NCBI GenBank assembly: GCA_011800805.1
Contig: MPNW01000113.1
Location: forward strand, 271,227 to 281,226
Reading direction: 5' to 3'
Length of the DNA stretch: 10,000 nucleotides
From: Hirudo medicinalis
Taxonomy: Eukaryota > Annelida > Clitellata > Hirudinida > Hirudinidae
Made by a program: the position numbers and the translations under genes. This document shows, in pieces, positions 1 through 7,951 of the stretch. The stretch's first letter is position 1. Each line of letters begins with the position of its first letter. Under the pieces are notes generated by a model, which searched no databases, was not told the DNA's origin, and worked only from the letters and a program-made list of their open reading frames with translations.

Positions 1-1
1 A

Positions 2-56
<55 letters not shown>

Positions 57-66
57 GTTGTTGTTG

Positions 67-120
<54 letters not shown>
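1..120. repeat. (ATT)n microsatellite with (GTT)5 interruption
   Basis: An almost perfect ATT trinucleotide array, broken once by about five GTT units near 57-71. It touches the 3' end of the minus-strand LINE that begins near 121. Read on the LINE strand, the element ends in an A-rich stretch and passes straight into TAA/AAT units. The array may be the LINE's insertion target, its repeat-like 3' tail, or both. Confidence 0.97.
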
Positions 121-121
<1 letters not shown>

Positions 122-300
122 TTTTTTTCCTTTATTTTCTCAGCCAAACAAACGAACAAACATAATTACGGATCAAGAACCTCAACCAATATTTAAAGTC
201 TCCCTTCTGGGCCTGAGAGAACCCCGGGACACAATGCGCAAACCACAGCACGATCAGCATTTAAAAAATCAGTCCATGCATTACACAACAAATGTCATCA
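121..300 (-). other. LINE 3' UTR with AATAAA signal
   Basis: This stretch lies between the endonuclease stop codon (TAG, 301-303) and the ATT microsatellite. On the minus strand it holds an AATAAA hexamer (131-136) and an A-rich run just before the TAA-type repeat begins. That suits the 3' UTR of a retrotransposed copy. The plus-strand frame crossing it is antisense and not a gene. Confidence 0.6.
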
Positions 301-870
301 CTACAATCCGACTCTTTTCCGCCATCGCTTTTGCGTTTTACGCTTATGGTGTTTCCACATGCGGTAAGTGCCCGAGAGAACTGTCGTTGACAAATTCATT
401 AACATGCTTCTGGAGAAGCCGAGGCCGCGCCAAGAGGAGTACGATTTCGATGAGATCACTCCTCTCCAATTGCAAACGAATGAAGTCTCATATACCTTCG
501 GATGAGGGAATTCACCTGGACTCTTGTTTGTCATCCATATTTGTCTTTTACGTTATATTTTTGCACTTTGGATGTGCGCACTTCGTCCAATGGGGCTGTG
601 TCAGAGACGATGGTGACATCGCAGACTAAGGACTGATCCTTCTCCCATGCTACGAGGTCTGGAATTCTGAGGTTTCCATCAATACATATTCTCGGATCAA
701 CTTCTGTGATGTATCCTTCTTGGTCAGCCAGCGGACAAGGTCATTATGCCGCTCTCTTCTCTTTGCATCCATGAATGCAACTTGTTCTGAATTTTTTGTT
801 CTATTGATGCATATTCCAATTTGTAGTTCATTTATACAGCGCCATATGCATAGCGTATTTTCGAGAAATA
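301..870 (-). pseudogene. LINE restriction-enzyme-like endonuclease domain
   Basis: The minus strand reads RRERHNDLV, then after a register shift near 738 EVDPRI, then RIPDLV, then VCDVTIVSD. The P-D pair and the aspartate of VCDV are separated by 12 residues, matching the PD-x(12-14)-D active site of R2-type endonucleases. The register shifts again near 530 into KVYE, NWRG and SYSSWRGLG, and the frame ends with a basic tail and a natural-looking TAG at 301-303. NWRG near the C-terminus is known from this LINE group. The cysteine-rich knuckle that normally precedes RHN is not clearly readable (about 780-870). This domain nicks the target to prime reverse transcription. Confidence 0.82.
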
Positions 871-959
871 TTTAAGGATTGGTCCTTGATTGGCAATCGA
901 TTGGTCGTTTGGTCTCCAGGATTTAACAGATATCGTTGATATTTGTTAATCGGAATTTT

Positions 960-1053
960 TATTCTCGGCAGTACTGGGTTTCGAACACGACACATTACGA
1001 CTGTTGCCATTACCGCCGTATGCAGGAACGCAGCCCATTCGGCTACCCTGCAC
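960..1053 (-). repeat. tRNA-like segment, candidate SINE head
   Basis: On the minus strand TAGCCGAATGG (1045-1035) fits the RNA polymerase III A box and GTTCGAAACC (986-977) fits the B box. Their 5' ends are 59 bases apart, a spacing typical of a tRNA with a variable arm (Ser/Leu-like) or of a tRNA-derived SINE. The presumed acceptor and T stems do not pair well, so this is not a working tRNA. The segment sits where the LINE thumb domain should be. LINE coding sequence stops at about 1056 and resumes near 870, so about 90 bp of tail beyond the B-box region may belong to the same insertion. Confidence 0.5.
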
Positions 1054-1055
1054 GC

Positions 1056-1510
1056 CAGGACCAATGTCAGCACCGAGGTACTTGTAAGTGTCAAGAATGT
1101 TCATTGCCATAATTTGATGTTGGTTGACCTCAAGGTAAAGATCCGGGTTGACAATCCAGGGGTTATTCTTCCTCTGCACTTCCGCCCTCAGAGACGAGCA
1201 TTTTTTTAGCATTGATACTCAGTCCCACTTTCGCCAAAGACACCTCAACTTGTTCCAGAAGCTTATTCAGAAGGATCAGATCATCTGCAAATGCCATGTA
1301 ATTGCATTTGACTGACGAATTAATATCTCCTGTCAAACCGGTGGAAGGGTCGACCTCTGCCATCACCATGTCAATCACCACGTTAAAAAGTAGAGGAGAC
1401 ATGGGGTCTCCTTGCCGTACTCCTCTGTTCACTTGGTTGTTATGACTCAATTTTCCTCCAATCTTTAGTTGGACTGAGCAGTTGCGATAGGCCTCTTCCT
1501 TAAAGCTGGC
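1056..1510 (-). pseudogene. LINE reverse transcriptase, C-terminal half
   Basis: The frame resumes with YRNCSVQL and reaches motif B, RGVRQGDPMSPLLFN, then the catalytic motif YMAFADDLILL (motif C) and GLSINAKK (motif D). After a one-register shift near 1207 it continues with NPWIVNP and YKYLGADIGP (motif E and start of the thumb). These match the RTs of the R2/R4/NeSL group closely in order and spacing. The FADD box is intact. The coding match stops abruptly after GADIGPGVQG at about 1056, where tRNA-like DNA begins. The enzyme made target-primed cDNA in the active ancestor; this copy cannot. Confidence 0.9.
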
Positions 1511-1612
1511 CCTTTGAGTTTATTTGAATTTGTTTTAATGATTTTGCTTTGTATATAACAGCTTGTTTGTTTAAATCAATAAAACTCAAAAACCCTCAAA
1601 ATATATATATAT
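1511..1612. other. AT-rich segment replacing RT sequence after motif A
   Basis: About 100 bp with no RT coding content sits between motif A (LIDV, ending near 1612) and the pre-motif-B segment that resumes near 1508. Roughly 50-70 residues expected in this family are missing. The segment has imperfect inverted ends: TTTGAGTTT at 1513-1521 matches the reverse complement of AAACTCAAA at 1582-1590, with similar AT-rich flanks. It holds an (AT)n tract at 1601-1614 and a plus-strand AATAAA at 1578-1583. It could be a small MITE-like insertion with deletion of RT sequence, or filler left by a deletion repair event. Confidence 0.55.
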
Positions 1613-2140
1613 ATGTCTCACGTCGATGAGGGTGAGGTTCAGCCTTTGCTTCTGCTCCCTCTTTTTCTTTATGATTGCTTTGACCAGCCATATATTGTCC
1701 GCTAGGCCATCGCCGCGTCTGAAAGCCTTCTGACGATTTGAGAGAGGCCAGTGTGTGAACATTCTTCTGCTCAGCACGCGATGGAATAATCTGCCAATGA
1801 TTGGTCCAACTGTGATTGGCCTGAAATCGCCAGGATTGAGTGTTTTTTTTTTTAAATACAAGTAACAATTCCTTTTTTGAGCGCATCTGGAGGACATCCA
1901 CTGAATAGCCAAAGTGTCATATGGGTGGCCATGTCTTCTGGAGCTATTTTGTTCAAGTCACATTTTTTTAATTTCGTCAAGACCAGGAGCAGACTCCTTC
2001 AAATTCTTCAAAGCCTGAATGATTTCATCCGCCGTGATCGGAACATCCATTTCCTCAAAAGTATCGATGGCTCTCTCCAAAGGTCTGCAATCACCTTTAG
2101 ACTTCTGGATGAAGACCTTTTCCCAATATTTCAAATATCG
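1612..2140 (-). pseudogene. LINE reverse transcriptase, N-terminal half
   Basis: In order on the minus strand are KYWEKVF, the motif ALKNLKESAPG, a segment reading W-L-F-S-G-C-P-P then LKKGIVT, the hallmark DFRPITVGPI, RLFHRVLSRRM, RQKAF and finally LTLIDVR. DFRPITV followed by RLFHRVL is typical of RTs with restriction-like endonucleases (R2, R4, NeSL). LIDV is motif A and carries the first catalytic aspartate. The reading register changes near 2130, 1960 and 1850; the last two fall at A/T homopolymers, a common site of indels. The sequence breaks off just after motif A, where AFDS-type residues should follow, and an AT-rich segment takes over. Confidence 0.88.
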
Positions 2141-2892
2141 AGTAATGCCTCGTCAGCAGGAGGTACAGAATGTTTTTCGTGATCTCCACTCATTACAAAC
2201 TGGGCTCCCAAACTTGGACTTTTTCTAAACATTTGTTGAACTCTGGCATACTGTTGCCTTCGCAGCTCCATTTTCTTTGCTCTTTTTGATTGATGGTTTG
2301 CTGTTCTGACAAATTCGCGAGTATTGGATTCTACTTTGCCCTCCTCTCTGAATTCACATTTCTACCTCACCTCTCCTCGTGTTTTCTTCTTTGACGATAT
2401 CTTCTCGGAAATCCATCTTTGATATTCCATGTTAATGATGGACCTTTTGACCTCGCTTTCCTCATTGGAGTCAATGAGCGATCTGAACTCGTCATCCGTC
2501 AATTGGAGTAGAAATCTTCTTCTTTCAATGAACAGTAGCAGACCAACAACGTTTTCCAAATCAATTCTTGCGCAACTGGTTTTGGCTTTAAAATCGGCCT
2601 TCACGTCTGATGTTATCATATTTGAGAACAGTTTGCGGTACTGTGATTTGTTCATGATTTTCATTATAATATCCACATCGAGAATGGGGAAATGCTGTTG
2701 GAGTGAGATGTTAATCCTATTTTTATGCAAACCACCAAGGTTCAATTCTGCCGTAGCCAGTGCTTTCCATGACTCTGTGTCGTCAAGGTTTGGAATGTGA
2801 TGAGTTCCTTCCTCAGCAGGATCTGAATCATGGCATGAGATGACTGTTGGAATTGACGTCTCAGTAGGCGTGGTTGTTGCCGAACAAGTCAG
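2137..2892 (-). pseudogene. LINE linker and pre-RT region
   Basis: This frame follows the finger/Myb segment after a shift near 2890 and stays open to a TAG at 2362-2364, then resumes in the same register to about 2137. It begins with a Ser/Thr/Pro-rich linker. Two charged helical stretches follow, with motifs such as FRSLID and SKKKTRGE, and then a basic stretch (QSKRAKKMELRRQQ). The position between the Myb domain and RT motif 0, the conserved register across the stop, and the charged composition support its being the pre-RT part of the LINE ORF. No separate domain is recognised. The plus-strand frames over this interval are antisense shadows. Confidence 0.7.
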
Positions 2893-3287
2893 TCCAGGTA
2901 TCTCTCCAGTATTGCTTTATATTTGTCAGCGAGTCTTTGGCTTTTAATGGCATTCAATGTTCTGTGTTTAAATCTTTTATGGAGTTCTTTATTGACATTG
3001 TGTACTTCATTTCGAATCATTTCAGTCTCCATGGCAGCAAGCATGCAATATTCTTCCTCTGTCCACCTTGCTTTTGAAGAGGGAAGACCAGCTCTGGCTT
3101 TGTGATATTCATCTGGATGGATTCTGTTTTCATGGATGTGTTTATCTCTCACAGTGGCGAACTTCTTGTTGCAAAAGTCACAACGCACCTGTTTTCTACT
3201 AGCTCCTGAAGGCGTTTCTTTTCTTCTTTGAACCAATATGCTCCTTCTACTGTTTACAAACTCCATGCTATTTGAATTAACTTCCAT
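2889..3287 (-). pseudogene. LINE N-terminal domain: C2H2 zinc finger and Myb-like
   Basis: A 132-codon open frame from the ATG at 3287. Residues C36, C39, H52 and H57 form a classic C-x2-C-x12-H-x4-H finger. A Myb-like segment follows from W75 (RWTEEE) to about residue 120, with the spaced hydrophobics and the NxEL...R pattern seen in R2-group proteins. In that group the N-terminal finger and Myb domains bind target DNA. A basic stretch (QRRKE, RKQVR) precedes the finger. The frame ends at a TGA (2889-2891) that is probably a frameshift artefact, because a good coding frame continues at once in another register. This is the best preserved part of the element. A free-standing zinc-finger gene is unlikely, given the RT and endonuclease downstream on the same strand. 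Confidence 0.85.
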
Positions 3288-3355
3288 GAAACAACCTTTT
3301 CAATCATTTGTAATATTTCTTCACACTGCTATGGAATGCAAATTTGTCAAGTTGG

Positions 3356-3405
3356 TTAACCTGCTTCGTTTTCGGAAGAAATAACGAATTTTCGGTGCAG
3401 GTTAA
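3356..3405. other. Bipartite hairpin upstream of the LINE ORF
   Basis: TTAACCTGC (3356-3364) and GCAGGTTAA (3397-3405) are a perfect 9-bp inverted repeat. Inside it TTCGTT (3365-3370) pairs with AACGAA (3383-3388), continuing the stem on one side with an 8-nt bulge on the other. The hairpin lies about 70 bp upstream of the LINE start codon and within 15 bp of the presumed 5' end of the element. It may be a structured 5' UTR or a relic palindrome. Confidence 0.55.
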
Positions 3406-3419
3406 ATTTTCCCTTTTTA

Positions 3420-3630
3420 TAATAATAATAATTATTATTATTAATTATTATTAATAATAAATTATTATTAATATTAAATTATTATTATAATATTATATAA
3501 TATAATATATAATATAATATTATTATAATATTATAATATTATAATATTATATAATATAATATATAATATAATATTATTATAATAATTATAATAATATTAT
3601 TATAATAATAATATATATTATTATCTAATC
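3420..3630. repeat. AT-only palindromic repeat with 54-bp duplication
   Basis: Nearly pure A/T, starting as ATA/ATT trinucleotides and passing into TATAAT-type self-complementary strings. A block of about 42-47 bp starting near 3489 recurs identically at 3543, a 54-bp period. Many overlapping palindromes could form hairpins. It separates the LINE's 5' end from the transposase pseudogene, whose coding match ends at about 3660-3720. Confidence 0.93.
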
Positions 3631-3659
3631 GAATCATAATATTAATAATTATTGTCATC

Positions 3660-4575
3660 CAATCCCACCAAATCCTATCAAATAGTTCACAGTTAGGAAG
3701 AGCTGAACATATATCGGTCCTGAAACAGGACCCTTCAGGGCCAGTCGTCTTACCATCGCAATATCTCATCAAATGACGCAGCGGCAATTCATTCGCATGC
3801 AGCAGGCGTGGTTCTCATTGAAGTGGTTTGTTCAAAGCCAACTCTAGCAGCCTTGTGATACCACCTTTCACACTTGTATTTGTTACCGTCCCATCACACC
3901 CGACACATAATATCAATAGCTGATCAATATCAAGACTATGTTTCTTCTAAAAGTCAATTATAATATTAGCAATGCCTTTAGCTGTTGAACATTGTGGTGC
4001 AGTGTGGATCAGAAAGTTGCTGTCAGGTTCAATGATCACAGTGATATGTTCTTCAATGATGATTTTTCTGTACCATCGACCATATTTCTTTTCTAGTTTC
4101 AATGTTTTGTCTTTTCGACCATCAAAGCAGATTGTGAATTTTCCGTAGAATGTCATTTCTTTGCACAGAGAGTGAATTGATTCATGAACCTGCTTCTCTT
4201 CGAAGCTTGTATTGATCAACAACATTTGATACATCATCTTTTGTGACAATTCCAAAATCTTCTAAGATGGCAGTTGCAATCACTGCACCACCTCTATCCG
4301 TGGCCCCATATCGATAATAGATTTTTAACAATTTTGCTAAACTTATTCTCATTTGCCCGCTTGTTGCTTGAGAAGTGGTGGGTTTAACTAATATTTCCAT
4401 CTTTTCATGGTCACTGTATCCAAATGTTGATCTAGTCTCAATGTCCTCTTCACTTTCCGTTTCACAATTCTGATCACTCTCAATTGTGTCTTGATTTTCA
4501 CTATTAAAATTCAACTTTTTTCGGGCTATATTTTGTTCCTTCAATTTTCGTTCGTGGCGCCTTTTCAGTTTAGTT
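3660..4575 (-). pseudogene. Decayed transposon-associated protein with HANELPLRHL motif
   Basis: An acidic N-terminal region (about 4544-4400) leads to DRGGAVIATAILEDFG and a KLRRE turn. After a register shift near 4200 come CFDGRKDKTL, EEHITVIIEP, GCDGTVTNT, HANELPLRHLM and DGKTTGPEG. I recognise this pattern as a family common in cnidarian and arthropod genomes, usually left uncharacterised and behaving like a mobile element. The D-rich blocks (FDGRKD, GCDGT) suggest an RNase H-like transposase, but that is inference. It is broken: TAG at 3947-3949, TGA at 3815-3817 (where family members have Trp), and lost register near 3720. The C-terminus is gone beyond about 3660, close to the AT repeat. 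The N-terminus opens after an in-frame stop near 4572; no start is certain. Confidence 0.72.
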
Positions 4576-6052
4576 GATATAACTTATCCGTTCCAGCAAT
4601 AACCATCTTTCTAATCGTTCGCTGGTCTGTCAAAAACTGAAAAAGGACCCGTCAAACCGCAGAAATCAAGGCGATAGAAATAGTTGATGAAGAGTTCGCG
4701 CGAGCATTGATTGTTTATGAACTTTTGACCAATAAAAACATTTTCGTGGTAAATTGTTATGTTCTTTATCATATGAAATCAGCCTGTTTATTTGAAGCTT
4801 AATGAGTATTTTGAGTGTTATCAGCCATTTTGTTTACCAACAAGAAATAATGAAACAATTTACCTTGGAGTTAGTTCAAAACTGTATTGTCATTATTATC
4901 ATTATCATTGCAATTATCATTATCATTATCAATGCAATTATCATCATCATTACTATTGTCATAATTTAATTTAATTTTAATAAAATACAACTCAATTAAA
5001 TATTTTTAACTCTTTCTTATTCCATTCAATCAGAGATCAGCCTGGATTAATTCAAATTCTAATACCAACCTTCGAGAATGTTCCATTGGCTCCGCATCAC
5101 AATTTTTTGTATTCGTTTAAAGAATGAATGATAGAACTTGCAGGAAGTAAATGTTTAAGTTCATGAATAATGACAACGTGGTTAGTGAGTTAACATGTCA
5201 CATCTCTATTACCGACGAATCCCTAGCAAATAACATTCTAATTCATTACAAACATGTTTACGTGTTGCAGTCTGCAGATCCCAGGGAAAATGAATTGTTT
5301 TGAAGAGTTCAGCTGAGTTTTTGCAGAGCTGCAGAGGAAAATGTTTTCTGCTGGCGAATGTTGCGGATTGTGTTTTGGAGAAATTATTATTCACGTTTGT
5401 AAAAGTTTCATAAATTTAAAGTGATAAATACAAATACTCATGTCAAGACATTCATGACTTATTGAACAAATCTAACTTAACAATAACGCCATGTTCAATG
5501 TCTTTCTTAGTAGAATACATTACTATAAATATTTATAAATTATAATAAAAACACATTATCAGCATAGTTCTTGTACATTTACCGCGATTCGTCAACATTT
5601 TGCGGATATAATTGCTCCTTTCCTCATATTATGTGCAGTAAAAAGTCCAAAGCTGATGAATGGATGTGGTCAGCAAACCCCACTCACTAAAATTTGAATT
5701 TACGCTCTAAATATGCTCCAATATGCTCTATAAATTATAAAGATGACCTCAATTTGATATGTCACTTGAGAAACCAGATGAAATACTGTGAAGCTACCTT
5801 GGCAGATAGTCTTCATTCTCATTCGTTACACTCCATCGACACAATGAGCATGGCGTTGTTGGGCCGAAATGACCCGTTCTAACTCGTGGAAGAGTCAGAT
5901 CTTCAAAATCCGAATTCCTAGGAAGAGAAGATGTAAGCTGAGAGGACATAGGCTACAATGACTGATAAGCGACATCAATAAGTCAAATGTGAATTTTTTT
6001 TTAATCGTCTGGCGAATAAGGAGGTCAACGAGAACCTCGCAGAGGGATTTAT
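4576..6052. other. AT-rich spacer with no supported gene
   Basis: Apart from the CATTAT-type repeat at 4886-4966, I see no gene here. The longest frames (60-62 codons, at 4792-4974, 5209-5394 and 5694-5882) have low-complexity or nondescript composition, no recognisable motif and no coding neighbours. A small three-unit, 10-bp direct repeat with core ATGCTC/CGCTC lies at 5701-5730. The left part (4576-4760) adjoins the transposase pseudogene and may contain its lost 5' region or terminal repeat, but no inverted terminus could be matched. Confidence 0.6.
4886..4966. repeat. Imperfect (ATTATC)n-type microsatellite
   Basis: Repeated CATTAT, TATCAT and ATTATC units with two interspersed GCAATTATC or TGCAATTATC steps. 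The pattern is of degenerate tri/hexanucleotide type. It is translated by chance into a His/Tyr-rich frame that has no protein meaning. Confidence 0.85.
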
Positions 6053-6637
6053 TTAACTCCAATTGTAAATACTTGAAATAGTTAACCTAATGCATGGAGG
6101 GAGAGATTGAAATTTCTTGTTGAGCCCCGACGGAATCCTCAGACTTTCTTCGAGCGTTTCAGCCCTTGAAATCTCCTTACACTCTCGGGGGCCGGGCCAA
6201 TGATCAGACGGGTGTCCCGTTGGGTAAAAACGAACTTCCCTTATGGCCTCTTGAAGGCCACTTTCCAACATTATTCGCACGCCACGAGGAAATTTAGGGA
6301 TTTCGTGACGCAACGATTCGAGGCGTCTTTCCTCGTGAATAATTACAACTTGGAGTTCCTGTGACTCCATCCGTTATCCGTTGAGAAGATGCTTCATCAG
6401 TCTCGTTGTACTCATGTACTTCGTTCTCTCCTTGCTTGATAGGCCGATTTCCCTGAGGAAGTGGTACAGGGATTTGCCAATCAAGCGCCTACTTCGATTG
6501 CGAAGAATTGCATGACGTATCCTTGTTCCCTCAAATCCAGTGTCAAATCGATATAATTGTCGCCTCTGAGCGCGTTGCTCCCCCCCCATCATTTCCTCCA
6601 AAGGATCCATCAAATCTTGAATCTTCCCGACAGAAGC
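6053..6637 (-). pseudogene. Unrecognised decayed coding region, main part
   Basis: Two consecutive open frames in the same register, separated only by a TAA at 6374-6376: about 87 codons above it and 106 below. Without that stop the frame runs about 195 codons, which is unusual in this AT-rich spacer. The composition is soluble and highly charged: DPLEEMMGG, then RAILRNRSRR-like basic helices, then HEERRLESLRHEIPKFPRG and a Pro/Gly-rich tail ending NWS. No membrane segment, zinc ligand set or catalytic motif is apparent. I do not recognise the family. It could be a gag-like or accessory protein of a mobile element, or a host exon that has decayed. Local GC is higher than in the neighbouring spacer, consistent with former coding DNA. 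Confidence 0.45.
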
Positions 6638-6654
6638 GTTCTATAAATCACTTC

Positions 6655-6838
6655 TAGATCCTATCCCGCCGTTCTGAAGACGTCAACTCGCTAACTCCCA
6701 TCGGCAAGCGAAATATCAAATAGTCGCCCCACTGTTTTGTTAGCTCGGGAATTCTTTGGTCTGCAAACCACAAAGAATCGCTGCATCCTTCGTTAGTCAC
6801 AGTTTTGGTACATCGACAATTAATTTTGGCTCATTTCA
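6655..6838 (-). pseudogene. Unrecognised coding relic upstream of the 6053-6637 frame
   Basis: A minus-strand frame without stops runs from about 6838 to a TAG at 6655-6657, giving about 60 codons. It reads SDSLWFADQRIPE, KQWGDYLIFRLP and SSERRDRI. It is too short to stand out on its own, but it lies directly upstream of and on the same strand as the longer unrecognised frame. Another register (EPKLIVDVPKL) opens at its 5' edge. Together they look like one former gene of at least 250 codons broken by small indels. No family is recognised. Confidence 0.35.
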
Positions 6839-7172
6839 ATACTGCATGAAAAAGGATTGAGACCTCCTATCAAATGAGACAATAATCATAATTTATTCAT
6901 CTGATTTTCCTCATTGATAATTTTGATTCTTCGAATATTTAATATGGATCACATCATTTTTATTGGCACCCTCCCTGACTTTACTATCACGCCATTGCAC
7001 CCAAAACAGCTGGAGAGGATCCTGTCATCAAAAAGAGATCCCCTTTTCCTTTGGCTGTCACAACATAGTTTCCAGAGCATCGTCATTGCCACGTCATTCT
7101 TCTTCATCGTCTACATGTGTTGCCGATTTGATCTCACTACACTTTGTACTTTCCTCGCCCACTAGCTAATAA

Positions 7173-7789
7173 TTTTCTGACCTGGTAGTCTTACAGGGTT
7201 TCTCTGTCAGAGACGACGAGAGGGATTCACCAAGTGAATTGCTAAACGAGATGCAATTACGAGGCAAATTAGATGCGCTTTTGCCTTCTGTGCCTCAAAT
7301 AGCCAAAAGTCTGCAAAACAGGCAGAACAAGCCTACGTGAAACAAGAGAACGAGCAACAGCAAATTCGATGTCGGGAAGCCCTGTTATGTACAACGCATC
7401 GGTCCGGGTAAGGATCGCATTCCTAGATGGATCCCGGCAGTTATGGTTCAAGTGAATAAAGTTTCCTCGTCATGTTTTGATACAGGCCGTGCCAAAAGGA
7501 CCTACTTGGAAGAGGCACGTTGAGCAATTGAGACCCAGACACGGAGTGGATGAGGACGATGATCCAGGCATGGTACTGGGTCCCACTCCAACTTCAAGGA
7601 AAATTCCATTTTCAACGACTGTACAAACAACGGTGCAACCCCCGAGAAGACCCAGAGGTCGGCCAAGAGGACGAAGAAACTTCCAGCAGCCAAACCTACA
7701 GGATCCAGAGCTTACATTTCCTAGACGGTCGGAGAGATTACGCCTCAAAGCTCTGGGAGACTCTTCGGCTGGCGCGGAGGTGTTGTGAC
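7173..7789 (+). pseudogene. Gypsy-type integrase C-terminus and polyprotein tail
   Basis: The frame reads DSPSELLNEMQLRGKLD and LLPSV, then after a TGA at 7338-7340 KFDVGKPCYVQ and RIPRWIPAVMV. After a register change near 7460 it reads GPTWKRHVEQLRP and later PRRPRGRPRGRR and PRRSERLRLKAL, ending at a TAG (7786-7788) just inside the LTR. In Ty3/gypsy elements SPSELL-LR-LD-LLP lies at the end of the integrase core, and the GPxWxRHVxQLRP signature closes the small C-terminal barrel that binds DNA. The basic RGRPRGRR tail resembles a tethering tail. The retroviral DDE core is absent. Confidence 0.75.
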
Positions 7790-7801
7790 GCCATATTGGA
7801 G

Positions 7802-7808
7802 TATAAAA
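7802..7808 (+). promoter_or_regulatory. TATA box of the LTR promoter
   Basis: TATAAAA follows the LTR start by 21 bp and is flanked by GC-richer DNA, which makes it stand out in this AT-rich window. It would have driven transcription of the element from its 5' LTR copy. Confidence 0.5.
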
Positions 7809-7951
7809 GGACTGGGGGAAACAGTCCGGGGGAGCGGGAAGTTAGAGTTCGAGAAGGATTGCGAGTTTGACGATATTGCAGGCGAATACGTACTTCGGAG
7901 ATATTAGCGGTATATTTCAGTCGCGTTTCGGTTCCGAGGTTTTTGGCTGCC

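Larger units (their letters stand above)
121..3419 (-). mobile_element. Decayed R2/R4/NeSL-group LINE (non-LTR retrotransposon)
   Basis: The minus strand holds, in order, a C2H2 zinc finger, a Myb-like helix region, a linker, a reverse transcriptase (RT) and a restriction-enzyme-like endonuclease, all apparently from one original ORF. This order is known for the R2, R4 (including Dong) and NeSL groups; no apurinic endonuclease is seen. The copy is dead. Frame changes lie near 2890, 2130, 1960, 1850, 1207, 738 and 530, and a TAG stop lies at 2362-2364. The RT is interrupted at about 1511-1612, and the thumb is replaced by tRNA-like DNA at about 870-1053. The ends are inferred from the flanking AT-rich repeats at 1-120 and 3420-3630, because no target-site duplication could be read. 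R4/Dong-like is my best guess within the group, based on the TAA-type flanks and the C-terminal NWRG motif. Confidence 0.88.

Noticed and set aside
234..629. 131-codon plus-strand open frame with a hydrophobic stretch
   Set aside because: It is antisense to the LINE endonuclease, whose conserved RIPDLV, VCDVTIV and NWRG motifs lie on the other strand.
960..1053. A functional tRNA gene on the minus strand
   Set aside because: A and B boxes are present, but the acceptor and T stems do not pair acceptably and no clean anticodon arm could be drawn.
1877..2800. Plus-strand open frames of 69-123 codons (1877-2182, 2019-2228, 2429-2800)
   Set aside because: They are antisense to the LINE RT and linker and have no motif of their own.
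3356..3405. Hammerhead or HDV-like ribozyme at the LINE 5' end
   Set aside because: No CTGATGA or GAAA catalytic core arrangement and no double pseudoknot could be traced by eye; only a hairpin is supported.
3539..3787. 82-codon minus-strand frame treated as a separate gene
   Set aside because: Its upstream half is the tail of the HANELPLRHL pseudogene and its downstream half is translated AT repeat.
4886..4966. CRISPR-like array
   Set aside because: The units are low-complexity microsatellite without unique spacers, in a eukaryotic context.
5209..5394. 61-codon minus-strand open frame
   Set aside because: It is short, with no recognisable motif, no splice or neighbour support, and a length expected by chance.
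6914..7165. 83-codon plus-strand frame with a membrane-like stretch (SIVIATSFFFIVYMCC)
   Set aside because: It has no homology I recognise, and a second overlapping frame of similar length makes chance likely. It does not continue the integrase register that opens at 7173.
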